Made by a program: the position numbers and the translations under genes | Notes under the pieces: model-generated | What the model was told of the DNA's origin: nothing | What the model saw: the letters and a program-made list of their open reading frames with translations, nothing else | The model's database searches: none | Origin: Microbacterium sp. | Lineage (GTDB): Bacteria; Actinomycetota; Actinomycetes; Actinomycetales; Microbacteriaceae | DNA: 64,000 nt | NCBI GenBank assembly: GCA_031277945.1 | Contig: JAITLK010000001.1 | Location: 248,001 to 312,000, forward strand | Direction: 5' to 3' | Shown here: positions 35,712 through 44,391 of the stretch, one piece after another | How the letters are laid out: every line of letters starts with the position of its first letter | How positions within the stretch are numbered: position 1 is the first letter of the stretch

Positions 35712-35804
35712 GCCCAGGCGCTCGTGCTGTCGTCAAGGTCCACGCTAGACTCGCGTCATCAGGACCCTGCGGCCGACACCGACACGCAGGGTTTTCCCTT
35801 TTCC

Positions 35805-35833
35805 AGCGGTGACATTGGCCATTTCGTCATCCT
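35805..35833 (+). repeat. Imperfect direct repeat, right copy, flanking the R-M cassette
   Basis: AGCGGTGACATT, a 7-nt middle, then TCGTCATCCT, matching 30792-30824. It lies 93 nt after the last cassette gene and just before the terminator that belonged to the tRNA-Pro gene. Confidence 0.6.
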
Positions 35834-35845
35834 ACAGAAACGACG

Positions 35846-35880
35846 AAACCCCGGAAAATCGTTGATCTTCCGGGGTTTTT
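35846..35880 (-). terminator. Rho-independent terminator, probably the original tRNA-Pro terminator
   Basis: AAACCCCGGAA and TTCCGGGGTTT form an 11-bp stem with an 11-nt loop and T-rich tails on both strands. It directly follows the displaced tRNA-Pro 3' end when read on the minus strand, so it was probably the tRNA terminator before the island inserted. Confidence 0.8.
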
Positions 35881-35917
35881 CGGTCGGGCTGACAGGATTT
35901 GAACCTGCGACCCCTTG
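35880..35917. repeat. attL: displaced 3' end of tRNA-Pro (38-bp repeat)
   Basis: Thirty-eight bases here are identical to 52174-52211, which covers the T arm and acceptor of the intact tRNA-Pro gene. The repeat marks the left end of the integrated element. Beyond it (GGAGGATCC) the sequence is no longer tRNA-like. Confidence 0.88.
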
Positions 35918-36481
35918 GAGGATCCGGTTGATTTCCGGTCCCCGCCGATCGTCTCGGGAACTCACGGATTCCCTTGTGTTTACAGGGAACCGGGCGGTTC
36001 GCTTGGTACGAGTGTAGCCGGTTGGTGGCGAGTGATGGCGGGTGATCTAGATGGGTTCCTGATGGGTCGGGCTTCGGACTCGCGCCAAGAACAATTGACG
36101 GGCTCGAGTGGGATCCGGGATGGAGTGGCGGATCACTGAGAGTCCGCGTGTTTTCGCGGTTCCCATGGCGGTCTTTCTACGGAATGAGTACCGACTGATG
36201 ACAGCCTTTCGGAGGACTTCCGGTCACCGTTGTGGCCAGCGCACGATGTCAAGCTGCGCGGAGTCGTTCGGGCATGGGAAGTTGACATACGGCGCAGCGA
36301 GTTCGGAAGCCTCGACCCGGCGAAGCGTCGCTAGTCGTGCGCATAGGGAGCCGCTATCGCGCAAAGCATCGAGCGGCGTAGACGCGCACTGGACGCACCA
36401 CGCACGCTCAGCCACCCTTCCCTAGCGATCGCTTGCTGGACGGATGGACTGGTCGTTCGCGGGCTGTGCAACAGGGTGCTG
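35918..36481. other. Non-coding left arm of the island
   Basis: About 560 bp between attL and the end of the SIR2 gene. I see no supported gene and no RNA. Short frames exist but have no ribosome site or recognisable motif. It may hold integrase arm sites, which cannot be read by eye. Confidence 0.5.
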
Positions 36482-39400
36482 TCAGAGTTCGGAAAGCAAG
36501 TAGCCCTTTCCTCGAGCTGCGGCCACAAGCGGGGCGAGCGCTTCCGGGGAAAGGGACTCGCTGAGGCTCTCAATTAGCTCATGAAGCTGGTAGGCGAGCA
36601 TCATGTTGCCAGGTTCAGAGTTCGCGACCCGCTCTGCCAAGAACGCAACTATTGCCGATCCGTGCGCGTTGAGCGCCTCGGTGGGAATGTCGATGCTCAG
36701 GTTGTCCGGGTTCATCGCTGGCGCGCGTCCGCGGAAGGTCGCGATCCCCTCGGGGATGCGCGTTCCGAGAAGGGGAACGACGTCGGCCCACGCAGCCAGT
36801 TCCGCAGCGTCGGGGTCCCGGGGGACACCGTTCAGGCGATTCTCCAGGTGACCGTGCAACCAGTTTTCCCAAGCGGTCTCTCCGTCTTCGGCACCAGAAT
36901 CCAGATCCTGGGCGACCTCCTCGGCGAAGCGCGGCGCATGCACGCCGCCCTGAGCGGTGACGCTGGTGAAGGACAACTGCCTGCGCTCAGCCTCTGTTAT
37001 TCCCGCGTGTGTGGCGATGGACGCCGCCAGCGACAGAAATCGCCGGATCAGCGGTTCATCGTCAAGGTCGGACAGCCGATCCCACATGCTCAAGAGGGCG
37101 TCGAACATGCCGTTCTGCAGCATCCGGTCGTTGATGCGCGGCCCGTAGAGATAGGCCTTCCAGACCCCCACCATGGTGGTTGAGTCGGTGAACAGCGGGA
37201 TCACGCTATTGGTGGCGAATGCTTCGTCGGCGGCGAACAGGAAGAAAAGCTCGCGGGCTATGGCGGGAGCGGTAGCAGCTGCCAGGTTCGGAAGTGCGAG
37301 CAATGTCCGCAGTGCCGCGGCTTCGTCGGCGTTCAGCCCACCCCAGCCGTCGCGGTCGCTGCGCCAGCGTCGGTCGATCTCTGTCAGCCAATACGTCGCG
37401 AGTTCGCCAGGCCATGAGTTCAGAGCGAGCATCAACCCGTCGTATTCGGCGGGAAACCCGTTCTCGTCGCTCTCGCTGTTCGCGAGAAGGCGCTGCGCAA
37501 GCTCTCGCAAGCTGTCGGCGGAGGCTGATTCACCCGAGTCGACGATCTGGCGGATCTGGCCGAGCAAGAATTGTGCCACCGGCCGGGGAGAGCCAGCGAC
37601 TGGTGCGTCCTCGGAGAGCGCCTCGATGATCCTAAGCCTCATCGCCTCATCTATGACCGCCTCGGCCCAGCCCGACACAATCGCGTTCCGAATCTGTTGA
37701 TGCTTGTCGTCGTCGATGGTGTGCAGCGCTTCTAGCAGTTCGAGACCGGATGCAGGGTCTTCGCGGGCCGCACGGCCGAACAAATCGAGGGCATCGTCCC
37801 AGGTTGGCTCGTTGAAGTTGCGCTCGGAATAGTCGCGAGCCAGCACTGAACTTAGAGCAGCGTCAGCCCCGTCCGATGTGACCATGCCTACGAAGTCGTT
37901 AGGTTCCATCGGGAGCACCCCACCCCAGGTACCGGTGCTGATCGTGAAGTCTTGGTCGGGCGCTTCTCGTTCCGCGAAGTTGGGGTACTCGGCTCGGATC
38001 GCGGCGAGTTCGGCTGCCGCTTCAGCCCATTCCGGTGCCGCGCGAGTGATCCAGACCAGAACGTTGAACTTGCTGTAAGCGATGTGCCGTTCCACGTTTT
38101 CGACGTCGGCGGGAAACTGCGGACCACAACGCACTTCTTCGAGTATGGCCGCCCGCTGAGCGGCGCTTGCCTCAGCAACCGTGTCGGCGAGGATTCGGAA
38201 CACCTCGTGCTTCACGCCGCTGAGGAAAATCGTCCGTCTGTCCGTCAGCCAGGCGACCTTTTCGTCCGAGGAACGGTTGGTGTCCTCGGCGATGAGATGG
38301 AGCGCCAGTCTGCGGAACAGGACGCGGTCGAACCGCCACCACCGATCTGGCAGATCAGGCATGTCGTGGTGCAAACGTTCTCCGACGATGCGGAGGCCGT
38401 CAATCATGGAGTCGATGTGGTGGATGCGATGCTGCGGCTGGTCTTCTATCCGGCTTCTGCTGAAGCGGAAGCTGGCGTGTTCAGTCGCGCCGTTGTATGC
38501 GGCGACAAGGTCGTAGGCGCTGTGGAGCGCCTCTTCAAAAAAGCTGAGGGTTCGAGGATCGTGAGATTCCGCAGATGTCGCGTGCTCGGTGACGATCTTG
38601 TGCAGCTCCCGCGGTTTCGCGGGCAATCCGAGGTCGGCGCTCGGCGGATAGTTGTTGTCGCTATTCGGGAACCATCCTTGCTCCAGCACGAGGTAGGGGC
38701 GCAGCACGGATCGGACGACGGCACGTGTGTTCGACATTCCTCCGCGTCCGAAACGGAGCGCGGAACCCGGATCGCCGGGGGCGGTACGCCCCTCGATAGA
38801 GGTCATTAGGAGCACTCGCCATCGTGAGCCGAGGTCGGGATTGACGCGAAAGAGTGCCTCCGTCGCGAGCGAAGCGGAGAAGAGGAGCTCATCGGAGAAT
38901 CGTCGTCCGAGGCGCTGCACTGTGTGGAGCGCGAGATCGCTCGTTTCTGGGTTCTCGATGAAGGTGGAGTACCAGTGCGCGAGGACGCTACTCGAGGTGG
39001 CGGTGGGACCGCCTCGGAAGAGAGCCTTGAAGATGTCGGTGCCTTCGAGCCACCGCAACCAGCGATGCTCGGTCGTACTCGCGGCAAACCGACGGGCTCC
39101 TTCCTCGGTCTTGATCTGGGAGATCAGGTAGTCGCGCTCGGGCAGCGGGAGGGTCGTTGAGTCGCCGTTGATGATCTCCCGAACCCGAGCGTCATGCTCG
39201 AGCGCTCCCATTCTGGCGCGCTGCGCCCAGGTGGTCAGAGCGTCTTCGAGATTGCTGTGGTCGTTTTCACCGAGGAGCGTGTACGGAATGGCAGTGATCT
39301 CGAGATGTTCCCACTTCTGGTCGTCCGCGTCATTCGTGAAAGCGTATCGGCGGGTGTTTGAGGGGAGACCGAGCGCGAGGTACCGCATGATGGTGTCCTC

Positions 39401-39994
39401 GTGGCTGTAACCAACGAAAACCACCGTGCGCTTGTCGAACATCGGCAGCAGGAACCGTGTAGCCCATGCCTCCGTGATGTAGGCGCGGCCGAAATCACGA
39501 TCCGTGACAATCAGCTCCTCGGGCGGGCGACGGACGGAACCATGCAAGTACACGAGGCCGGCATAGTCGGAACCGATGGGCAGTGCTGGGCTGTGCCAGA
39601 CATCAACGGGGCTGACGCCAGCGGCGGCGGCAGCAGTTTCGAGATGCAGGTCGAAGTTGGTCGTTACGACCCTGAACTTCCCACTCGTCGCCGCAAGCTG
39701 CGCGATAGCAGTGTGGGTGGGATTGAATTTTGGATTTCCGCTCATGATCTCGTCGCGCACGTGGCGTCGGGTGTCGAATCCCTCGGGAAGCGAACCGAGG
39801 AAAAAGTCGAGCCCTCCCTCCTTCGAGAACGGCACCGCCGCCTTCTCAGCCATGGCTTTCGCGAGGCCCTCGAACGAGGGCAGCTTCGACGGCGGGCCCA
39901 TAGACGCTCCAGCCCCAACGAAGAAGACCAAGTCGCCCTCGGCATGCGCATCGACAACCGGCTGCGGGATCTCAACATCCCCCGTGATCCACAC
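36482..39994 (-). CDS. SIR2-domain defence protein with long C-terminal region (DUF4020-like)
   Basis: A 1170-residue protein. Residues ~5-230 are a SIR2_2-type NAD-binding domain: GAGAS (27-31), TTNFD (111-115), the catalytic-type His151 in YLHGS, and VVFVGYSHED. The rest (~900 residues) is helical and resembles DUF4020-containing proteins. Phage-defence sirtuins of similar build deplete NAD+ when infection is sensed. I chose the GTG at 39994 because GAGGGGG lies 7 nt upstream; a TTG at 40009 is less likely. It is a single-gene unit next to the two-gene module. Confidence 0.82.
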   Translation of the reverse strand: MWITGDVEIPQPVVDAHAEGDLVFFVGAGASMGPPSKLPSFEGLAKAMAEKAAVPFSKEGGLDFFLGSLPEGFDTRRHVRDEIMSGNPKFNPTHTAIAQLAATSGKFRVVTTNFDLHLETAAAAAGVSPVDVWHSPALPIGSDYAGLVYLHGSVRRPPEELIVTDRDFGRAYITEAWATRFLLPMFDKRTVVFVGYSHEDTIMRYLALGLPSNTRRYAFTNDADDQKWEHLEITAIPYTLLGENDHSNLEDALTTWAQRARMGALEHDARVREIINGDSTTLPLPERDYLISQIKTEEGARRFAASTTEHRWLRWLEGTDIFKALFRGGPTATSSSVLAHWYSTFIENPETSDLALHTVQRLGRRFSDELLFSASLATEALFRVNPDLGSRWRVLLMTSIEGRTAPGDPGSALRFGRGGMSNTRAVVRSVLRPYLVLEQGWFPNSDNNYPPSADLGLPAKPRELHKIVTEHATSAESHDPRTLSFFEEALHSAYDLVAAYNGATEHASFRFSRSRIEDQPQHRIHHIDSMIDGLRIVGERLHHDMPDLPDRWWRFDRVLFRRLALHLIAEDTNRSSDEKVAWLTDRRTIFLSGVKHEVFRILADTVAEASAAQRAAILEEVRCGPQFPADVENVERHIAYSKFNVLVWITRAAPEWAEAAAELAAIRAEYPNFAEREAPDQDFTISTGTWGGVLPMEPNDFVGMVTSDGADAALSSVLARDYSERNFNEPTWDDALDLFGRAAREDPASGLELLEALHTIDDDKHQQIRNAIVSGWAEAVIDEAMRLRIIEALSEDAPVAGSPRPVAQFLLGQIRQIVDSGESASADSLRELAQRLLANSESDENGFPAEYDGLMLALNSWPGELATYWLTEIDRRWRSDRDGWGGLNADEAAALRTLLALPNLAAATAPAIARELFFLFAADEAFATNSVIPLFTDSTTMVGVWKAYLYGPRINDRMLQNGMFDALLSMWDRLSDLDDEPLIRRFLSLAASIATHAGITEAERRQLSFTSVTAQGGVHAPRFAEEVAQDLDSGAEDGETAWENWLHGHLENRLNGVPRDPDAAELAAWADVVPLLGTRIPEGIATFRGRAPAMNPDNLSIDIPTEALNAHGSAIVAFLAERVANSEPGNMMLAYQLHELIESLSESLSPEALAPLVAAARGKGYLLSEL

Positions 39995-40305
39995 TGAAAG
40001 CCCCCTCAAGATGTTGGCTCGCTCAACAACACTCTCCGCGAGGCGTCTGGGCCGAGGTGACGTCGGTTACCGCAGCGCCGAGCTCAATCGTAGCTACCCG
40101 CCCACGACACCCCAAGCCTCCGCCGCCGCGCACCAGTGTAGAGAAGGGCCGTCGGAAACTCGCGTCGCCCACGACTCTCTGGCCCGCACGTCCTGGGCGC
40201 CAGTAGCCATTCCGCAAGCAAGACCTAACGCGAGTCGAACCCGCGACGTCACGATCACCGACCGTTTCGCACAACGCGCACCAGGGGGACGTGTGAGGCA
40301 GATGC
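39995..40305. other. Non-coding spacer between SIR2 gene and two-gene module
   Basis: About 310 bp with no supported gene. It contains GAGTCGAACCCGCGAC (~40230-40245), which resembles a tRNA T-loop region, but the stem does not pair well. Promoter for the SIR2 gene is expected here. Confidence 0.45.
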
Positions 40306-41292
40306 CTAAACGCTCTGGTAGATCGCCGAAAGAGACCTGGCACCAGTGCGAAGATCCGACTCTGCCTGCTCGATATCGCCGAGACTAATCAAACCCGAAT
40401 ACGTTAACTCCGCCTTGAAGCCCAGTTGCTGTCCCGCCTTTACGATGGTTGCCTGCAATCCTGCAAGTGCTGCGTGGCGGAATCGTAGTTGGAAGCGGCG
40501 GAATCGTAGTTCGCGCCATAACACGTAGGGTTCGAGCATCTCGTCGGTGAACAGGTTGCGGCCGGTCCACCCGATCTCTCTTGTTGCGGTCAGGAGCAGC
40601 CTTTGAGTCGCGGATCGGTGTTCTTCCACGCTGAAACTGGCGCCAGCTGCACCGGCGTTCGTAAGCATGTCAACAGACACGAACTGCTCGGCCGCAGCTG
40701 CGCGAAGGACGGTAGCGACACTGCTCACTAGCCTGCGCATTTCAGGATCGATGTCAATGTGGACGAGGTTCTCGCTCTCCAGGGGGAGGTAGTGCAGTCC
40801 ATCCGGGGTCGTGAGCGCGCTAAGGGCAGCGGGAACGTACTGAATCGCTTTGCCCCCACGTTCAGAGAGTGTCCGCGGCTCGACTCGTTCGATCCTGAAG
40901 GCGACAGGTTGATCACCGTTGTCCGCTGGGCAGAGGTAGTCGATCTCGTACGTGGCGGGACCAAACAGGAGCGTCCGAACGGCGTCCTCAACGAACGTGC
41001 GGACACCGTCCCGCAGGGTCCGCGCAGGGCCGTAAAGGGACGGCAGCGCCTGCCTGATCAGATCTTCAACCTGGGCGTCGTCTGCCTGGACGGTCACGGT
41101 GAAGCCGTTGTCGAGGTCCCTCCCGTAGGGAAGGACGTGGCTGAGGTCATCGGAGAGCATTCGCAGGTAAAAGCTCTCGTCTTCGTCGTCGTCCAGAAGC
41201 GCGGTCAGAGCGGGGTCATCTTCGACCGTCTCGTCGTACACGGCTCGCGACGACCGCGTGCTGATCAGCTGGTCATGCTCGTCATCATCCAC
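40306..41292 (-). CDS. Unassigned 328-residue protein, second gene of a two-gene module
   Basis: No family recognised with confidence. The N-terminus is very acidic (VDDDEHDQ, LLDDDEDE). The middle has FVEDAVRTLLFGPATYEIDY, VEPRTLSERGGKAIQYVP and LPLESENLVHIDID, whose order recalls phage portal proteins, but this is only an impression. The C-terminus is helical and basic. The GTG at 41292 overlaps the upstream gene by 8 nt and has GAGAGGGG about 7 nt before it, so the two genes are translationally coupled and probably act together. No membrane segment is seen. Confidence 0.65.
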   Translation of the reverse strand: MDDDEHDQLISTRSSRAVYDETVEDDPALTALLDDDEDESFYLRMLSDDLSHVLPYGRDLDNGFTVTVQADDAQVEDLIRQALPSLYGPARTLRDGVRTFVEDAVRTLLFGPATYEIDYLCPADNGDQPVAFRIERVEPRTLSERGGKAIQYVPAALSALTTPDGLHYLPLESENLVHIDIDPEMRRLVSSVATVLRAAAAEQFVSVDMLTNAGAAGASFSVEEHRSATQRLLLTATREIGWTGRNLFTDEMLEPYVLWRELRFRRFQLRFRHAALAGLQATIVKAGQQLGFKAELTYSGLISLGDIEQAESDLRTGARSLSAIYQSV

Positions 41293-43837
41293 GAGGGTTC
41301 CCCTCTCCACGGATTCGTTCGAGCTGATCGAGGAGCATCGTCGTGTTACGGGGCAACGTTGCATCTTCATCAAGGTGCCCTCGCAGATACTCGGCGATGA
41401 ACAGGTCAGTCGCGTCCCACGAGAGTCTCGCTCGCTCCCGGGCGAACGCAGTGACGATCGCGCTGGCGTGTGCTCGAGGTATCGGGGCGCGTCGAGAGCG
41501 GAACAGGCCACGTTCTGGTGCCGCGATACCGCGTTCTGCGAAGAGATGACCGAGCCGTTGCTGTCGCGAGGTCCGAGCAAGTCCCCCTGCTATCGCCGAC
41601 GGTGTGGACTCCAGACCGATCATGATGTCGACGATGCTCTGCGCTAGCACTCCGGTGGTGCTGGCCGCGATCGACGCGTTCCAGATCTTCCGAACATCTT
41701 CCCAGATGCCGGTACCGTCCAGCTCCTGCATGAGAAGCGCATAGCCGCTAAGTTCTACCAGCGTCACCAGCGGTTCGACAATCCAGACGAACTTCATATC
41801 TCCCGACGCATCGTTCAAATCTGCGCGAAGCCGCTCCCGCACCGCATCAGTCTCGATGAAGACCACTCTGAACAGCTGCCGCGCTACATCCGCACGGCCG
41901 GTAAGGATGGTGTCGAACGTTGAATCGACCAGGATCCGATAAGTCTGACCGAACAAGTCGGGCTGATCCGAGCTGTGCGAGGGCTCGTGCAAGTGTGGAA
42001 TACATGCCGCGAGTTGGCGCAGAAGATCCTCATCGAGCTGCTGAGTGAACGCCGTGCCGTCAGGCGCCTCGGGCCAGGATTCGTCAGCGGTCTCCGCGTG
42101 CCGCAGTGTGCTGAGGCGAGTGAACGCAGAGTCAATCGAGGCATGATGTGACCGCATCTTCGAGACCAGCTCGCGCGCCGAGATGACCATAACCGCAGCA
42201 TGGGCGAATCGGCCCTCGTCGATCTGATGTTGAATGAGCGACGTCAGCTGCGGTTCGATACCGCGGATGAGGGTGTGATAGCTACTGAGCACAGCTCTCG
42301 CGAACTCGCGAGCACACACATGGTGTATCCACCACGTTGGCGTGATGAGCTGCCCTTCGGCCTCCCGCTCACGTACCAGACTGGCGGCGATCTTCGCGAG
42401 CTGGACGACGACAGGCCGCGGCAAGACCACTTCCGACGGCGGCGCGGGGTCGGCTACCGCGCGGTCGAAGGCGCTGGCGAGATCATCCTCGGCGAGAGTC
42501 CGCACCGCATGCACATAGCCGAGCCAAAGATCGGTCATCGAGGAGATACTGCGCTCCGCAGCCGCAAGAGTATTCAGTTGTACCTGCTGGCCGCCGCCTG
42601 GCTGCTTCTTGTCGTCATCCACGGCGTAGACCATTGCCTCCGTGAACGTTTTCGCGAACAGCAGTGCCTCCTCGATTTGCAGACGGGAGCCAAGTAGCTT
42701 CACGAGTGGACTGCCGCGATCGGCGAGTTCTACGGCGGTCGCATCATGCCCGTCTCGGATCAGTGAGGTGAGAAGCCGGTTCAGGGCATCTGTGATTCCT
42801 CGTTCCACCCAGAGCGGATCGGGCTCCAGCGCAGGTGTGACTCCGGTCGATGTCGCCAGCGCCATGCTCAGGCGATGGTGGTCCAGAGTGAGCCAGTTCG
42901 GGTGAGACGGTGTGACTCCCCACCAGTCACCGGTTGTGGGAATCGAGCCCTTGGCGTTTGCATAGCGGGCTGAGATGCTGAGGAGCTGGTTGGCGACACG
43001 GCGCGAAGCGGAGGGTTCTGACGCCTGCTCCTGAGACAGCAACACCGTGATCTGTCGGTAGAGGCGAAGCACTTGGGATGCCTCATGGTGGGCTATCACC
43101 AGGTTGGCCTTGTCCGAGGCGGTTGCAGGCGTCGTCACGCGACGCAGTGCTCGATCGAATCGCGCAGGCAGGGCCTGGCTGAGTGTGGACGGGTCGAAGA
43201 AGTTGAAGAGCTTGTTGCCCAACAGCATCAGCCTAAGCACCGCGTTGAGTGACAGCAGTCCCAGGACAACTATGCTCACCACGCTGAGCTCTCGCACGAA
43301 TGCACCGACCAGCAAGAGGAGCACCCCGAACACGAGGGCGCGCACCACGCCTCGGACGTAGATCACGCTGCTGCGTTCCTCGATGAAGAGCGTGCGGATT
43401 TCTGCGGGAACCGACCGGTAGGTAGTCGAGGCCACTACGCCGACCGTTGTGAAGAACAGCGCGAGGAAAGTGGCCGTGGCGGTGACCGACGCACCGATGA
43501 GAGTCTGGTATGAGTTGGGTTCAAAGCGTCGGCTGAGTTCGCCCAGGGGGCCGGGAAGGTATGCCGCGCCCCATGCGAGGACTTCGCACACCGCGACCAG
43601 AAGAGCAGCCGACAGTGCCGGCCACACCGACCGCTTGGCAAGAGTTGCTGCGATCCCGAGATCGCGCTGCTGGTCTTCCAGACCACCCCGAAGACGCTGC
43701 CCACGAATGGAGCGCTGTAACTCGCGGCGAGACCGATGTTGTCGTTTCGTCCAGTAGCGCAGGGTCCCGAGTTCTCGAAGCCGGGCAGCGGTGCGCTTGG
43801 CCGCTGGATCGCCGCGGCGACTCATCACGTCGTCCAT
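41285..43837 (-). CDS. Large membrane protein, first gene of a two-gene module
   Basis: About 850 residues. The N-terminal ~60 are basic and cytoplasmic. Some four membrane segments follow (WPALSAALLVAVCEVLAWGA, then SVTATATFLALFFTTVGVVA, GVVRALVFGVLLLLVGAFV and VVSIVVLGLLSL). This layout, with VPAEIRTLFIEERSSV between helices, resembles DUF2254-type membrane domains. The remaining ~600 residues are a soluble helical region with no nuclease motif I recognise. The start is uncertain: the ATG at 43837 or a GTG at 43882, neither with a good ribosome site. It is coupled to the 328-residue gene and may be a membrane effector of a defence system. Confidence 0.7.
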   Translation of the reverse strand: MDDVMSRRGDPAAKRTAARLRELGTLRYWTKRQHRSRRELQRSIRGQRLRGGLEDQQRDLGIAATLAKRSVWPALSAALLVAVCEVLAWGAAYLPGPLGELSRRFEPNSYQTLIGASVTATATFLALFFTTVGVVASTTYRSVPAEIRTLFIEERSSVIYVRGVVRALVFGVLLLLVGAFVRELSVVSIVVLGLLSLNAVLRLMLLGNKLFNFFDPSTLSQALPARFDRALRRVTTPATASDKANLVIAHHEASQVLRLYRQITVLLSQEQASEPSASRRVANQLLSISARYANAKGSIPTTGDWWGVTPSHPNWLTLDHHRLSMALATSTGVTPALEPDPLWVERGITDALNRLLTSLIRDGHDATAVELADRGSPLVKLLGSRLQIEEALLFAKTFTEAMVYAVDDDKKQPGGGQQVQLNTLAAAERSISSMTDLWLGYVHAVRTLAEDDLASAFDRAVADPAPPSEVVLPRPVVVQLAKIAASLVREREAEGQLITPTWWIHHVCAREFARAVLSSYHTLIRGIEPQLTSLIQHQIDEGRFAHAAVMVISARELVSKMRSHHASIDSAFTRLSTLRHAETADESWPEAPDGTAFTQQLDEDLLRQLAACIPHLHEPSHSSDQPDLFGQTYRILVDSTFDTILTGRADVARQLFRVVFIETDAVRERLRADLNDASGDMKFVWIVEPLVTLVELSGYALLMQELDGTGIWEDVRKIWNASIAASTTGVLAQSIVDIMIGLESTPSAIAGGLARTSRQQRLGHLFAERGIAAPERGLFRSRRAPIPRAHASAIVTAFARERARLSWDATDLFIAEYLRGHLDEDATLPRNTTMLLDQLERIRGEGNPRG

Positions 43838-44391
43838 CGCACCGTCAGCGTGTGACTGACGCTTCCTGGCGGAGCGCAGCACCAGCTGCGCTCACACACC
43901 AGGATCGCCGTCATGACCCAAATCTACGCGTGCGAGGACTCCCGACACCGCGGCGTAACGGCGTGGCGTCGACCCCCGGTCAGCGCCGGCAGCGATTCAC
44001 CGGCTCAGCACATGGGTCCTCCGGAGCCGAGAACCTTGAAGCTCGACGCCCTACCCGCGGCTTGTCTCGCGACGAGCGCCCGGACTGACTTGGAGCGGTG
44101 GACGAAGCGCGACGCCGCTGCCACTCAATGGTCGACGGACGGTTGCCACCGACACGCCGCCCTCGGCACCGACCTGCGCCAACGTCATTCCCTCCAGGTA
44201 CAACTCCGTCGCACGCTCCGCTCCCGCCATTCAGGCTGCTGCCCAAGGAAATCGATCCTGAGACTGGGGGCCGATCTTCATTCGGACCGTCCGCATTTGG
44301 TCTGCCCTCGACCACTCGCTTGAGCACACCTCAACTCCACTCGCCGCGTCTTTTCTCTTGCGATGACAGCGGCCCGTGATGAAATACGACT
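43838..44391. other. Spacer between divergent defence genes, with an HTH remnant
   Basis: About 550 bp separating the membrane-protein gene (minus) from the DUF4365 gene (plus). The only coding trace is a decayed helix-turn-helix at 44080-44225. The promoters of both flanking genes must lie here; TTGCGA (~44359) and TGAAAT before the GTG at 44392 are weak candidates. Confidence 0.5.
44080..44225 (-). pseudogene. Remnant of a resolvase/invertase-type helix-turn-helix
   Basis: Read on the minus strand this gives ERATELYLEGMTLAQVG, then EGGVSVATVRRPLSGSGVAL. It matches the C-terminal DNA-binding segment of small serine resolvases, where the usual form is VGVSVATVRRALLAAGV. The catalytic domain is missing and the frame is not part of a longer gene. 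It is a scar of an earlier mobile element. Confidence 0.5.

Noticed and set aside
40225..40250. GAGTCGAACCCGCGAC as a third tRNA remnant in the island
   Set aside because: The T-loop letters fit, but the stem does not pair and no acceptor or terminator follows. Too weak to list as a feature.
43980..44327. 115-codon minus-strand frame in the defence spacer
   Set aside because: The real coding trace there, a resolvase helix-turn-helix, is in another frame. This one is only an open frame.
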